From positions 91,258 to 111,533 of the forward strand of contig DCGP01000032.1 of assembly GCA_002314595.1 (NCBI GenBank): DNA of 20,276 bases. The letters run 5' to 3'. The notes under the pieces were generated by a model. It ran no database searches, was not told where the DNA came from, and saw only the letters and a program-made list of their open reading frames with translations. Below, in pieces: positions 13,352-20,276 of this stretch (its first letter is position 1; each line of letters starts with the position of its first letter). Position numbers and translations under genes: made by a program. The stretch is from Clostridiales bacterium UBA1775. GTDB taxonomy: Bacteria > Bacillota > Clostridia > Monoglobales > Firm-18.

Positions 13352-15157
13352 ATGGCAGATTATCAAGATAAAATCAGAAATTTTTGCATAATTGCTCATA
13401 TAGACCATGGTAAAAGTACCCTTGCAGACAGGCTTTTAGAATATACCGGTGTACTTACCGAAAGGGAAATGGAGGAACAGGTTTTAGATAATATGGAGCT
13501 TGAACGTGAACGAGGCATCACAATCAAGGCTCGTGCAGTTAGGGTAAACTATCAGGCAAAGGACGGGGAAATCTATGTTCTTAACCTTATAGATACTCCC
13601 GGACACGTAGATTTTAACTATGAGGTATCTCGTAGCCTTGCAGCTTGTGAGGGTGCAATACTAATTGTAGATGCAGCACAGGGCATAGAGGCTCAAACCT
13701 TGGGTAATGCCTATCTTGCCATAGACCACGACCTTGAACTTGTACCGGTAATTAACAAAATTGACTTGCCAAGTGCAAGGCCGGACTTTGTTAAAAATGA
13801 AATAGAAGAGGTTATAGGTATACCGGCTGACGATGCTCCACTAATTTCTGCAAAAATGGGTACAAACATTGAATCGGTGTTAGAGCAGATTGTCAAGCTT
13901 ATACCACCACCAAAGGGTGAAGTGGCAGAGCCTTTGCAAGCACTTATTTTTGACTCCTATTACGATTCATACAAGGGTGTAATTGTATATTGCAGAGTGT
14001 TTAACGGCTCTGTTAAGGTTGGGGATAAAATCAAAATGATGTCCAATGGCAAGACCTTTGACGTTGTAGAGGTAGGCTATCTAAATCCAAACGGAATGAT
14101 TCCATCAGGAGAGCTTAAAACAGGAGAAGTTGGCTACATTGCCGCAAGCATAAAAAGTGTTGCAGATACACGAGTAGGTGATACAGTTACCAATGCAAGT
14201 AAGCCTTGCAAGGAACCATTACCGGGCTATAAAAAGGTTAATTCTATGGTATTCTGTGGTATATATCCGGCAGATGGTGCAAGGTATGATGACTTACGAG
14301 AGGCACTTGGCAGACTTCAATTAAACGATGCTTCACTTACCTTTGAGCCTGAAACATCAGTTGCCTTAGGCTTTGGGTTTAGATGTGGATTTTTGGGCTT
14401 GCTTCATATGGAGATTATTCAAGAACGCCTTGAAAGAGAATTTAATTTAGACCTTGTAACAACTGCACCAAGTGTTGTATATAAGGTGTTTAAAACAGAT
14501 GGCGAAATGCTTGAAATTGCAAACCCAACCAATCTGCCTGACCTTTCAGAGGTTGAACATATGGAAGAACCATTTGTTAGCGCAAATGTTATGACACCAA
14601 CCGACTTTGTAGGTAACATAATGGAGCTTTGTCAAGAGCGACGAGGTATTTTTAAGGATATGAAATATCTTGATGATACAAGGGTATCCTTACATTATGA
14701 ATTACCACTTAACGAAATAATATACGACTTTTTTGATGCATTAAAATCTCGCACAAAGGGTTATGCCTCATTTGACTATGAACTATGTGGATACAAGCCT
14801 GCACCACTTGTAAAGCTTGATATGTTGCTAAATGGCGATATGGTAGATGCACTTAGCTTGATTGTCCATAGGGATAGAGCATACGACAGAGGCAGAAAAA
14901 TTGCCGAAAAGCTTAAAGAATCAATACCACGTCAGTTGTTTGAAGTGCCAATCCAAGCAGCAATCGGCAATAAGATAATTGCAAGAGAAACTGTTAAGGC
15001 AATGCGCAAGGACGTACTTGCAAAATGCTATGGTGGTGATATTACACGTAAAAAGAAGCTTCTTGAAAAGCAAAAGGAAGGTAAAAAGAGAATGCGTCAG
15101 GTAGGCTCTGTTGAAGTTCCACAAGAGGCATTTATGTCAGTTTTAAAGCTTGATTGA
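13352..15157 (+). CDS. lepA: Elongation factor 4 (LepA)
   Basis: Ribosome-associated translational GTPase. With the ATG at 13352 the product has 601 residues, the usual LepA length. GGAGG (13342-13346) precedes it by five bases; an upstream in-frame TTG at 13340 would overlap that site and is not the start. G motifs: AHIDHGKST (15-23), the RGITIKA switch, DTPGHVDFNYEVSRSLAACEGA and NKIDLPSA. The C-terminal LepA-specific part includes VPIQAAIGNKIIARETVKAMRKDV and YGGDITRKKKLLEKQKEGKKRM. It leads a three-gene unit; hemW starts nine bases after its stop. Confidence 0.98.
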   Translation: MADYQDKIRNFCIIAHIDHGKSTLADRLLEYTGVLTEREMEEQVLDNMELERERGITIKARAVRVNYQAKDGEIYVLNLIDTPGHVDFNYEVSRSLAACEGAILIVDAAQGIEAQTLGNAYLAIDHDLELVPVINKIDLPSARPDFVKNEIEEVIGIPADDAPLISAKMGTNIESVLEQIVKLIPPPKGEVAEPLQALIFDSYYDSYKGVIVYCRVFNGSVKVGDKIKMMSNGKTFDVVEVGYLNPNGMIPSGELKTGEVGYIAASIKSVADTRVGDTVTNASKPCKEPLPGYKKVNSMVFCGIYPADGARYDDLREALGRLQLNDASLTFEPETSVALGFGFRCGFLGLLHMEIIQERLEREFNLDLVTTAPSVVYKVFKTDGEMLEIANPTNLPDLSEVEHMEEPFVSANVMTPTDFVGNIMELCQERRGIFKDMKYLDDTRVSLHYELPLNEIIYDFFDALKSRTKGYASFDYELCGYKPAPLVKLDMLLNGDMVDALSLIVHRDRAYDRGRKIAEKLKESIPRQLFEVPIQAAIGNKIIARETVKAMRKDVLAKCYGGDITRKKKLLEKQKEGKKRMRQVGSVEVPQEAFMSVLKLD

Positions 15158-15166
15158 GGTGGTAAA

Positions 15167-16252
15167 ATGTCCATTGGAATATATGTTCACATACCATTTT
15201 GTAAAAGTAAGTGCAAATATTGTGATTTTAACTCATCGGACAAATTGTTTGATTTAGAGGACGGCTATGTTAAGGCATTGATTACCGAAATAGAGTCCTG
15301 TGAACAGTTGGATAAAGTAGATACCGTGTTTATAGGTGGAGGAACACCCACAGCAATAAAAACAGAAAATCTGCTTAAAATCATTAACAGTATTACAAAT
15401 CATTTTAATATAGACTGTGCTGAATTTACTGTGGAATGCAACCCTGCAACTGCAAGCTACGAAGATTTTGTCAAGCTTAAAAATGCAGGAGTAAATCGCA
15501 TTAGCATAGGATTGCAATCGGCAAACGACGAGGAACTTGCATACCTTGGCAGAATACACAATTATTCTATGTTTGAAAACACATATAATGACTGTGTAAA
15601 TGCAGGAATAGAAAATATTAACGTAGATTTAATATTTTCACTGCATCAGCAAAATCTTAACAAGTGGAAATATACATTAGATAAAGTAACCAAGTTAAAG
15701 CCTACTCACATTTCTTGCTATTCCTTAATAATTGAAGAAGGTACTCCGTTTTTTAATATGGAGCATCAGCTTCCGGACGAAGAAGCAGACAGGGAAATGT
15801 ATAATTACACAATAGATTTTCTGGGTCAAAAGGGCTATAAACAGTACGAAATATCAAATTTTGCACTTGATGGTTATAGATGCAAACATAATATTAAGTA
15901 TTGGCAAAGGGCAAATTACTTAGGCTTTGGGTGTGGGGCCTGTGGAATGTATGAGGACGTTCGCACACAAAATACATACGATATAAAAGAATATATAAAT
16001 AATAATCAGGTTGAAAAGACAGCGATTTCCAAGGAAGATGCAATGGCAGAGCATATATTTTTAGGGCTTCGCCTAACAGAGGGCTTTGACATTGAGGAAT
16101 TTAATCAAAGATACGGCGTTAATTTTATCAGGAAGTATTCTGATATAATTGATAAATTTACCAAGACAGGTCTTATGGAATTGGACCAAAATTGTAAATT
16201 AACAAGGAAAGGCGTAAGCGTTTCCAATTCAATAATGTGTGAATTTTTATAA
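15167..16252 (+). CDS. hemW: Radical SAM heme chaperone HemW
   Basis: HemW-type radical SAM protein, a heme-binding chaperone often mis-annotated as oxygen-independent coproporphyrinogen oxidase. The 361 residues begin IYVHIPFCKSKCKYCDFNS, giving the CxxxCxxC cluster ligands Cys12, Cys16 and Cys19 followed by Phe21, the HemW rather than HemN pattern. FIGGGTPTA, ECNPAT, GVNRISIGLQSANDEELAYLGRIHN and YEISNFA are family hallmarks, as is the C-terminal HemW-type helical region. GAGGTGG overlaps the lepA stop, indicating coupling. The lepA-hemW order is standard in Firmicutes. Confidence 0.95.
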   Translation: MSIGIYVHIPFCKSKCKYCDFNSSDKLFDLEDGYVKALITEIESCEQLDKVDTVFIGGGTPTAIKTENLLKIINSITNHFNIDCAEFTVECNPATASYEDFVKLKNAGVNRISIGLQSANDEELAYLGRIHNYSMFENTYNDCVNAGIENINVDLIFSLHQQNLNKWKYTLDKVTKLKPTHISCYSLIIEEGTPFFNMEHQLPDEEADREMYNYTIDFLGQKGYKQYEISNFALDGYRCKHNIKYWQRANYLGFGCGACGMYEDVRTQNTYDIKEYINNNQVEKTAISKEDAMAEHIFLGLRLTEGFDIEEFNQRYGVNFIRKYSDIIDKFTKTGLMELDQNCKLTRKGVSVSNSIMCEFL

Positions 16253-16263
16253 GAGGTGTATTT

Positions 16264-17958
16264 ATGAAATTGTTGATTAAAAATGGTAAGGTTGTAAATG
16301 TATTTACTGATGAAATACAAGAAAAAAATGTGTTGATTGAGGGAGAAAAAATAATAGGTGTTGGGGATTACACAGACCAAGATGCAGAACAAGTAATTGA
16401 CGCAAGGGGAAAGTTTATTTGCCCAAGTTTTATTGATGGTCATATACATATTGAAAGTACAATGTTGCTTCCAAAGGAGTTTGCCCGTGCTGTTGTGTGT
16501 CATGGTACATCGGCAGTTGTGGCAGACCCACACGAAATAGCAAATGTTTGTGGTAGCGATGGTATCAAGTTTATGCTTTCTGAAAGTGAAGGCTTGCCAA
16601 TGGACGTGTTTATTTCTGTTCCATCTTGTGTGCCTGCAACGGGATTTGACGAATCAGGTGCAATAATGGAAGCCGAAGATATCGAAAAGCTCTATGGTAC
16701 TCCAAGGATTTTGTGCCTTGCAGAAATGATGAACTATCCGGGAGTAATATTTGGGGACGAAAAGGTCTTAAAAAAGATTGAAGTTTCCAAAAAATACGGT
16801 AAAATCATAAATGGCCACGCGCCACTGCTTTCCGGCAAGGATTTAGATAAATATCTTTCACAAGGAATAACAGACGACCACGAATGTTCAATGGAAGCAG
16901 AAGCAAAGGAACGAATTGAAAAAGGTCAATATATTATGATTCGCCAAGGAACAGCTGCAAAAAATCTTGAAGGCTTAATTTCACTGTTTGAAGAACCTTA
17001 TAGCAGAAGATGTATGTTAGCATCAGATGACAAGCACCCTGCAGACCTTATAAGCAACGGCCATATTGACGGCATTATTAGGGAAGCAGTTAAATTAGGT
17101 AAAGACCCATTAACAGCAATCCGTATGGCAACAATTCAACCGGCACAATATTATGGTTTGCGAGATGTTGGGGCAGTTGCTCCCGGATACAAGGCAAATC
17201 TTTTGTTGTTGGACAATTTAGAAGAAGTGAAAGTAAATACTGTTTTCTATAAGGGTAGATGTGTTGCCAAGGACGGCAAAACATTAGAATTTGAAAATCC
17301 AAAGACAGATGCAAAATTAACTGACAAAGTTCGTAACACTATGAATATTAAAGAACTTTCTGCCAACGACTTTAAGGTTAATGCCAAGGGCAAAAAACTT
17401 TGTAATGTAATCGGCATTGTAAAAGGTCAGCTTTTAACCGAAAACAAACAAATAGTAATTGACTTTGATAAAAATAACGGTATAGATATAGAAAAGGATA
17501 TTTTAAAACTTGCAGTTGCCGAAAGACATAAGGGCACAGGGCATATCGGTATTTGTTATATTGAAGAAATGGGCTTAAAGCAAGGTGCAATTGCAACATC
17601 TGTATCGCACGATTCCCATAACCTTATTGTATTAGGTACAAACGATGAGGATATGGCAGTTGCAAGCAACAGAGTTAGGGAGTTAGGCGGCGGGCTTGTT
17701 TCTGTGTGTGCAGGCAAGGTTATTGCAGAAATGCCACTTAAATATGCAGGACTTATGACAGATGCTTCTACAGAGGAGGCATCAAAGCAAAACGAAAATG
17801 TCAGACTTTCAGCCCATAAACTTGGTGCTCCAAATGACATTGAACCATTTATGCTAACTGCGTTTTTAAGCCTTTCTGTTATTCCACACATTAAGCTAAC
17901 CACTCATGGTTTGGTTGATGTAGATAAACAACAGTTAATACCACTAATAATAGAATGA
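16264..17958 (+). CDS. ade: Adenine deaminase
   Basis: Converts adenine to hypoxanthine and ammonia in purine salvage. The 564 residues match Bacillus-type adenine deaminase (AdeC). The metal-dependent amidohydrolase core is clear: FIDGHIHIESTML with ligands His60 and His62, GTSAVVADPHEIANVCG, NGHAPLLSGKDL, DDHECS, ASDDKHPADL and ATIQPAQYYGL. The C-terminal family domain has GIVKGQLLTENK, ERHKGTGHIG and SHDSHNLIVLGTNDEDM. AGAGGTG precedes the ATG. It begins 11 bases after hemW, so it is in the same unit, although it has no functional link to lepA or hemW and sits where hrcA usually follows hemW. Confidence 0.96.
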   Translation: MKLLIKNGKVVNVFTDEIQEKNVLIEGEKIIGVGDYTDQDAEQVIDARGKFICPSFIDGHIHIESTMLLPKEFARAVVCHGTSAVVADPHEIANVCGSDGIKFMLSESEGLPMDVFISVPSCVPATGFDESGAIMEAEDIEKLYGTPRILCLAEMMNYPGVIFGDEKVLKKIEVSKKYGKIINGHAPLLSGKDLDKYLSQGITDDHECSMEAEAKERIEKGQYIMIRQGTAAKNLEGLISLFEEPYSRRCMLASDDKHPADLISNGHIDGIIREAVKLGKDPLTAIRMATIQPAQYYGLRDVGAVAPGYKANLLLLDNLEEVKVNTVFYKGRCVAKDGKTLEFENPKTDAKLTDKVRNTMNIKELSANDFKVNAKGKKLCNVIGIVKGQLLTENKQIVIDFDKNNGIDIEKDILKLAVAERHKGTGHIGICYIEEMGLKQGAIATSVSHDSHNLIVLGTNDEDMAVASNRVRELGGGLVSVCAGKVIAEMPLKYAGLMTDASTEEASKQNENVRLSAHKLGAPNDIEPFMLTAFLSLSVIPHIKLTTHGLVDVDKQQLIPLIIE

Positions 17959-17966
17959 TAATTTCT

Positions 17967-18007
17967 AAAACAGACAAAAGCACATAGCTTTGTCTGTTTT
18001 TTTGTAT
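17967..18007 (+). terminator. Intrinsic terminator after ade
   Basis: AAAACAGACAAAAGC (17967-17981) pairs with GCTTTGTCTGTTTT (17987-18000) with one bulged A and loop ACATA, followed by further T residues. It ends the lepA-hemW-ade unit and separates it from the heat-shock genes. Confidence 0.93.
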
Positions 18008-18054
18008 ATTTAGGATTGTTTGTAAATAATTTATTAACAAATAACAAAAGGGTA

Positions 18055-18083
18055 TTGACAAAATAATAAAAAGGGTGTATCTT
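18055..18083 (+). promoter_or_regulatory. Promoter of the hrcA-grpE-dnaK operon
   Basis: Perfect -35 TTGACA (18055-18060), 17-bp spacer, -10 TATCTT (18078-18083). It is a housekeeping-sigma type promoter with the CIRCE operator starting 12 bases after the -10. Confidence 0.8.
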
Positions 18084-18094
18084 ATACATAGTGA

Positions 18095-18121
18095 TTAGCA
18101 CTCAACACCAACGAGTGCTAA
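18095..18121 (+). promoter_or_regulatory. CIRCE operator (HrcA-binding site)
   Basis: Perfect inverted repeat TTAGCACTC (18095-18103), nine-base spacer AACACCAAC, GAGTGCTAA (18113-18121), identical to the CIRCE consensus. It lies between the promoter and hrcA, overlapping the expected transcription start, so HrcA would repress its own operon; after heat shock the repressor is titrated by unfolded protein via GroEL. Confidence 0.98.
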
Positions 18122-18139
18122 CAACTAAGAGGTGATACT

Positions 18140-19186
18140 ATGGAATTGGACGAAAGAAAAAAGCAAATCCTCGGTGCAATAATTGAAAATTATATTGAAA
18201 CTGCAGAGCCTGTTGGTTCAAGGACAATAGCAAAACTCGGTGATTTAAATGTCAGTCCTGCAACAATTCGAAACGAAATGGCAGATTTAGAGGAAATGGG
18301 GCTTTTGGTTCAGCCTCACGCATCTGCCGGCAGGATTCCATCAAGACTTGGTTACAGGGTATACGTTGATAAGTTAATGAAACATTATGAACTTTCCAAC
18401 AAAGAAATTTCAAAAATGAAATACTTTATGGAGCTTAAAATCAACGATATAGATAATATGGTTCAGGAAATAGCAAATATTTATTCCAAACTTACCAATT
18501 ATACTGTAATCGGCTTTTCACCGGGAAATAATAAATGCTATATTAAAAATTTCCATATGGTACCAATTGACGAAAACAGTGCTTTATTGATTGTAGTAAC
18601 CAACAACAATAACGTAAAAAACAAAAAAATAGCTTTGAAAAACGAAATGGATATGAAGGCGGCACTTCGCATTTCAAACATTTTAAACGAAAAGCTTGTT
18701 GGGTTAACAGTTGATAAAATCAATCTTTCAAAGATAACAGAAATTCAAGACGAAATGAAAGAACATAGCGAAATATTGATGCAAATTTTGGATTTTGTAA
18801 ATGAATGTATAGAGTCTTTGGACGATTCAGAGGTCTTTTCAAAAGGACTTTCCAATTTGCTAAATTTCCCCGAATACAGTAATGTTCAAAAGGCAAAGGA
18901 ATTGTTGGAGTTTTTGGATAATCGAAATAATATTCAAAAAGCTATTGCATTAGGGGAAAATAAAAAGGTTAAAATAATAATTGGTGACGAAAATGATGTT
19001 GTAGAACTTCGAGATTGTTCAGTTATTCTTTCTCCGTATAAATCGGGGCCAAACGGCTACGGAATAATCGGACTAATCGGGCCTACCAGAATGAACTATT
19101 CAAAGGCTGTGTCAAATATCGAATTTTTAACAAGACATTTTGAACATTTGTTGCCTGACGAAATCGGAGGTGGACACGATGAATAA
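18140..19186 (+). CDS. hrcA: Heat-inducible transcription repressor HrcA
   Basis: Repressor of class I heat-shock genes through CIRCE. The 348 residues (family about 340) start MELDERKKQILGAIIENYIE and include the winged helix motif PVGSRTIAKL followed by LNVSPATIRNEMADLEEMGLL and HASAGRIPS (residues about 20-75). The C-terminal GAF-like dimerisation and insertion domains end with a typical GIIGLIGPTRMNYSKAVSNIEFLT. AGAGGTGA (18127-18134) sets the start. The perfect CIRCE 18 bases upstream confirms the role. Its last eight bases overlap grpE. Confidence 0.97.
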   Translation: MELDERKKQILGAIIENYIETAEPVGSRTIAKLGDLNVSPATIRNEMADLEEMGLLVQPHASAGRIPSRLGYRVYVDKLMKHYELSNKEISKMKYFMELKINDIDNMVQEIANIYSKLTNYTVIGFSPGNNKCYIKNFHMVPIDENSALLIVVTNNNNVKNKKIALKNEMDMKAALRISNILNEKLVGLTVDKINLSKITEIQDEMKEHSEILMQILDFVNECIESLDDSEVFSKGLSNLLNFPEYSNVQKAKELLEFLDNRNNIQKAIALGENKKVKIIIGDENDVVELRDCSVILSPYKSGPNGYGIIGLIGPTRMNYSKAVSNIEFLTRHFEHLLPDEIGGGHDE

Positions 19187-19721
19187 AGAAGTGGAAAAGG
19201 AAAAGAATATTAACGAAACACCGATAGATGAAACTATCGATGAAACAGTTGATACAAACGAGGAAGCAGAGGCAGAAGAACCAACTGCTGATGAACTTTT
19301 GGCAGAGGCAAATGATAAGTATTTAAGATTACTTGCCGAATATGACAACTTTAAAAGAAGAACACAAAAGGAAAAACAACAAATTTACACAAATGCAGCA
19401 GCAGATGTTGTAAAAGCAGTTTTACCATTTATTGATAACTTGGCAAGGGCAACTGCAACAGAGGCGGAAAGCGAAGATGCTAAAAATCTTTTAGAAGGCA
19501 TAAAGCTTGTTGAAAGACAGTTTTTAGAAACCTTGAAAAACATTGGCGTTGAAGAAATCAAAGCAGTAGGAGAAAAATTTGACCCTAATTTCCACAATGC
19601 AGTAATGCACGTTGATGACGAAGCAATCGACGGCGAAGAAATCGTAGTTGAGGAATTTGCAAAGGGTTATATGTATAAAGATAAAGTAGTAAGACATTCA
19701 ACCGTAAAGGTTGCAAACTAA
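19179..19721 (+). CDS. grpE: Nucleotide exchange factor GrpE
   Basis: Dimeric co-chaperone that releases ADP from DnaK. With the ATG at 19179 the product has 180 residues: an acidic, disordered N-terminus (about 1-45), a long helix with YLRLLAEYDNFKRRTQKEK, and a C-terminal beta domain with GEKFDPNFHNAVMHV and EEFAKGYMYKDKVVRHSTVKVA. GGAGGTG inside the hrcA end is its SD, and the start overlaps the hrcA stop by eight bases, indicating translational coupling. A longer in-frame start at 19140 would add residues unlike GrpE and lacks this SD. Confidence 0.96.
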   Translation: MNKEVEKEKNINETPIDETIDETVDTNEEAEAEEPTADELLAEANDKYLRLLAEYDNFKRRTQKEKQQIYTNAAADVVKAVLPFIDNLARATATEAESEDAKNLLEGIKLVERQFLETLKNIGVEEIKAVGEKFDPNFHNAVMHVDDEAIDGEEIVVEEFAKGYMYKDKVVRHSTVKVAN

Positions 19722-19758
19722 TAAATTATTTCTTTAATATAGAAAGGATGATAAAATC

Positions 19759-20276
19759 ATGGGAAAAATTATAGGTATTGACTTAGGTACAACAAACTCA
19801 TGCGTAGCAGTTATGGAAGGTGGAGAACCTGTCGTAATTCCTAACGCAGAAGGTGCAAGAACAACTTCATCAGTTGTAGCATTTTCAAAAACAGGTGAAA
19901 GATTAGTTGGTCAAATCGCAAAGCGTCAGGCAGTTTCAAACCCTGACAGAACAATCGTATCAATTAAAAGGGATATGGGCACAGACAGACGTGTAGATGT
20001 TGACGATAAGAAGTTTTCACCACCTGAAATTTCAGCAATGATATTGCAAAAATTAAAGGCAGATGCAGAAGCATATTTAGGTGAAACAGTTACACAGGCT
20101 GTAATTACAGTTCCTGCATATTTCAACGATTCACAACGTCAAGCAACAAAGGACGCAGGCAAAATTGCAGGCCTTGAAGTTATGAGAATTATCAACGAAC
20201 CAACAGCAGCAGCATTGGCTTATGGTCTTGATAAGGATAATGACGAAAAGATTATGGTATATGACCTTGGTGGTGG
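19759..20276 (+). CDS. dnaK: Chaperone DnaK, N-terminal part (partial)
   Basis: Hsp70 ATPase; the window holds the first 172 codons and the gene continues beyond base 20276. The N-terminal signature KIIGIDLGTTNSCVAV (ATP phosphate-binding loop 1) opens the protein, followed by NAEGARTTSSVVAF, the SIKRDMGTD segment, ITVPAYFNDSQRQATKDAG, INEPTAAALAYGLD and the start of the second phosphate loop VYDLGGG. AAAGGATG lies upstream of the ATG. It is 37 bases after grpE and belongs to the CIRCE-controlled operon; dnaJ probably follows outside the window. Confidence 0.98.
   Translation, partial: MGKIIGIDLGTTNSCVAVMEGGEPVVIPNAEGARTTSSVVAFSKTGERLVGQIAKRQAVSNPDRTIVSIKRDMGTDRRVDVDDKKFSPPEISAMILQKLKADAEAYLGETVTQAVITVPAYFNDSQRQATKDAGKIAGLEVMRIINEPTAAALAYGLDKDNDEKIMVYDLGG

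Noticed and set aside
18020..18040. Possible Rex operator upstream of hrcA (TTGTAAA ... TTAACAA)
   Set aside because: The half-sites are seven bases apart instead of four and one half-site has a mismatch; hrcA already has a clear CIRCE control.

Overview
The window reads as chromosomal DNA of a low-GC, anaerobic-type member of the Firmicutes (class Clostridia). Grounds: strong AGGAGG-type ribosome-binding sites, GTG and TTG starts, intrinsic terminators, an hrcA-grpE-dnaK locus under a CIRCE operator, the redox repressor Rex, and a type III glutamine synthetase. A Ruminococcaceae/Oscillospirales-like source is my inference, not something the sequence proves. Nearly all of it is ordinary housekeeping DNA; no phage, transposase gene or CRISPR array is visible.

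Layout. 1-2630: the end of pgk, then tpiA and gpmI, a glycolytic run closed by a strong palindromic terminator. 2637-2906: a convergent intergenic stretch with a ~40-bp direct repeat flanking a GC-rich branched fold and the terminator of the next gene. 2914-5004 (minus): a secreted protein with YcdB/YcdC-type repeats and C-terminal SLH repeats. 5005-5349: a divergent control region with two promoters, a 29-bp perfect tandem repeat, and a roughly 200-nt structured leader containing a 12-codon ORF. 5350-5943: a membrane-anchored XRE-type regulator. 6078-6965: a DegV/FakB fatty-acid-binding protein.

6987-9709: promoter and L21-leader-like RNA, then rplU, rpmA, a terminator, obgE and rex. 9714-11886: promoter, hairpin leader and glnN. 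11893-11928: a perfect palindrome serving two convergent genes. 11933-13210 (minus): an unusual EPSP synthase (aroA). 13254-13320: divergent promoters. 13352-17958: lepA-hemW-ade. 18055-20276: promoter, CIRCE, hrcA, grpE and the start of dnaK, which runs off the window.

The points most worth a second look are the control region and folded leader of the SLH protein gene, the substituted active-site motifs of the EPSP synthase, and an L27 gene that lacks both the usual Firmicutes N-terminal extension and the neighbouring prp protease gene.
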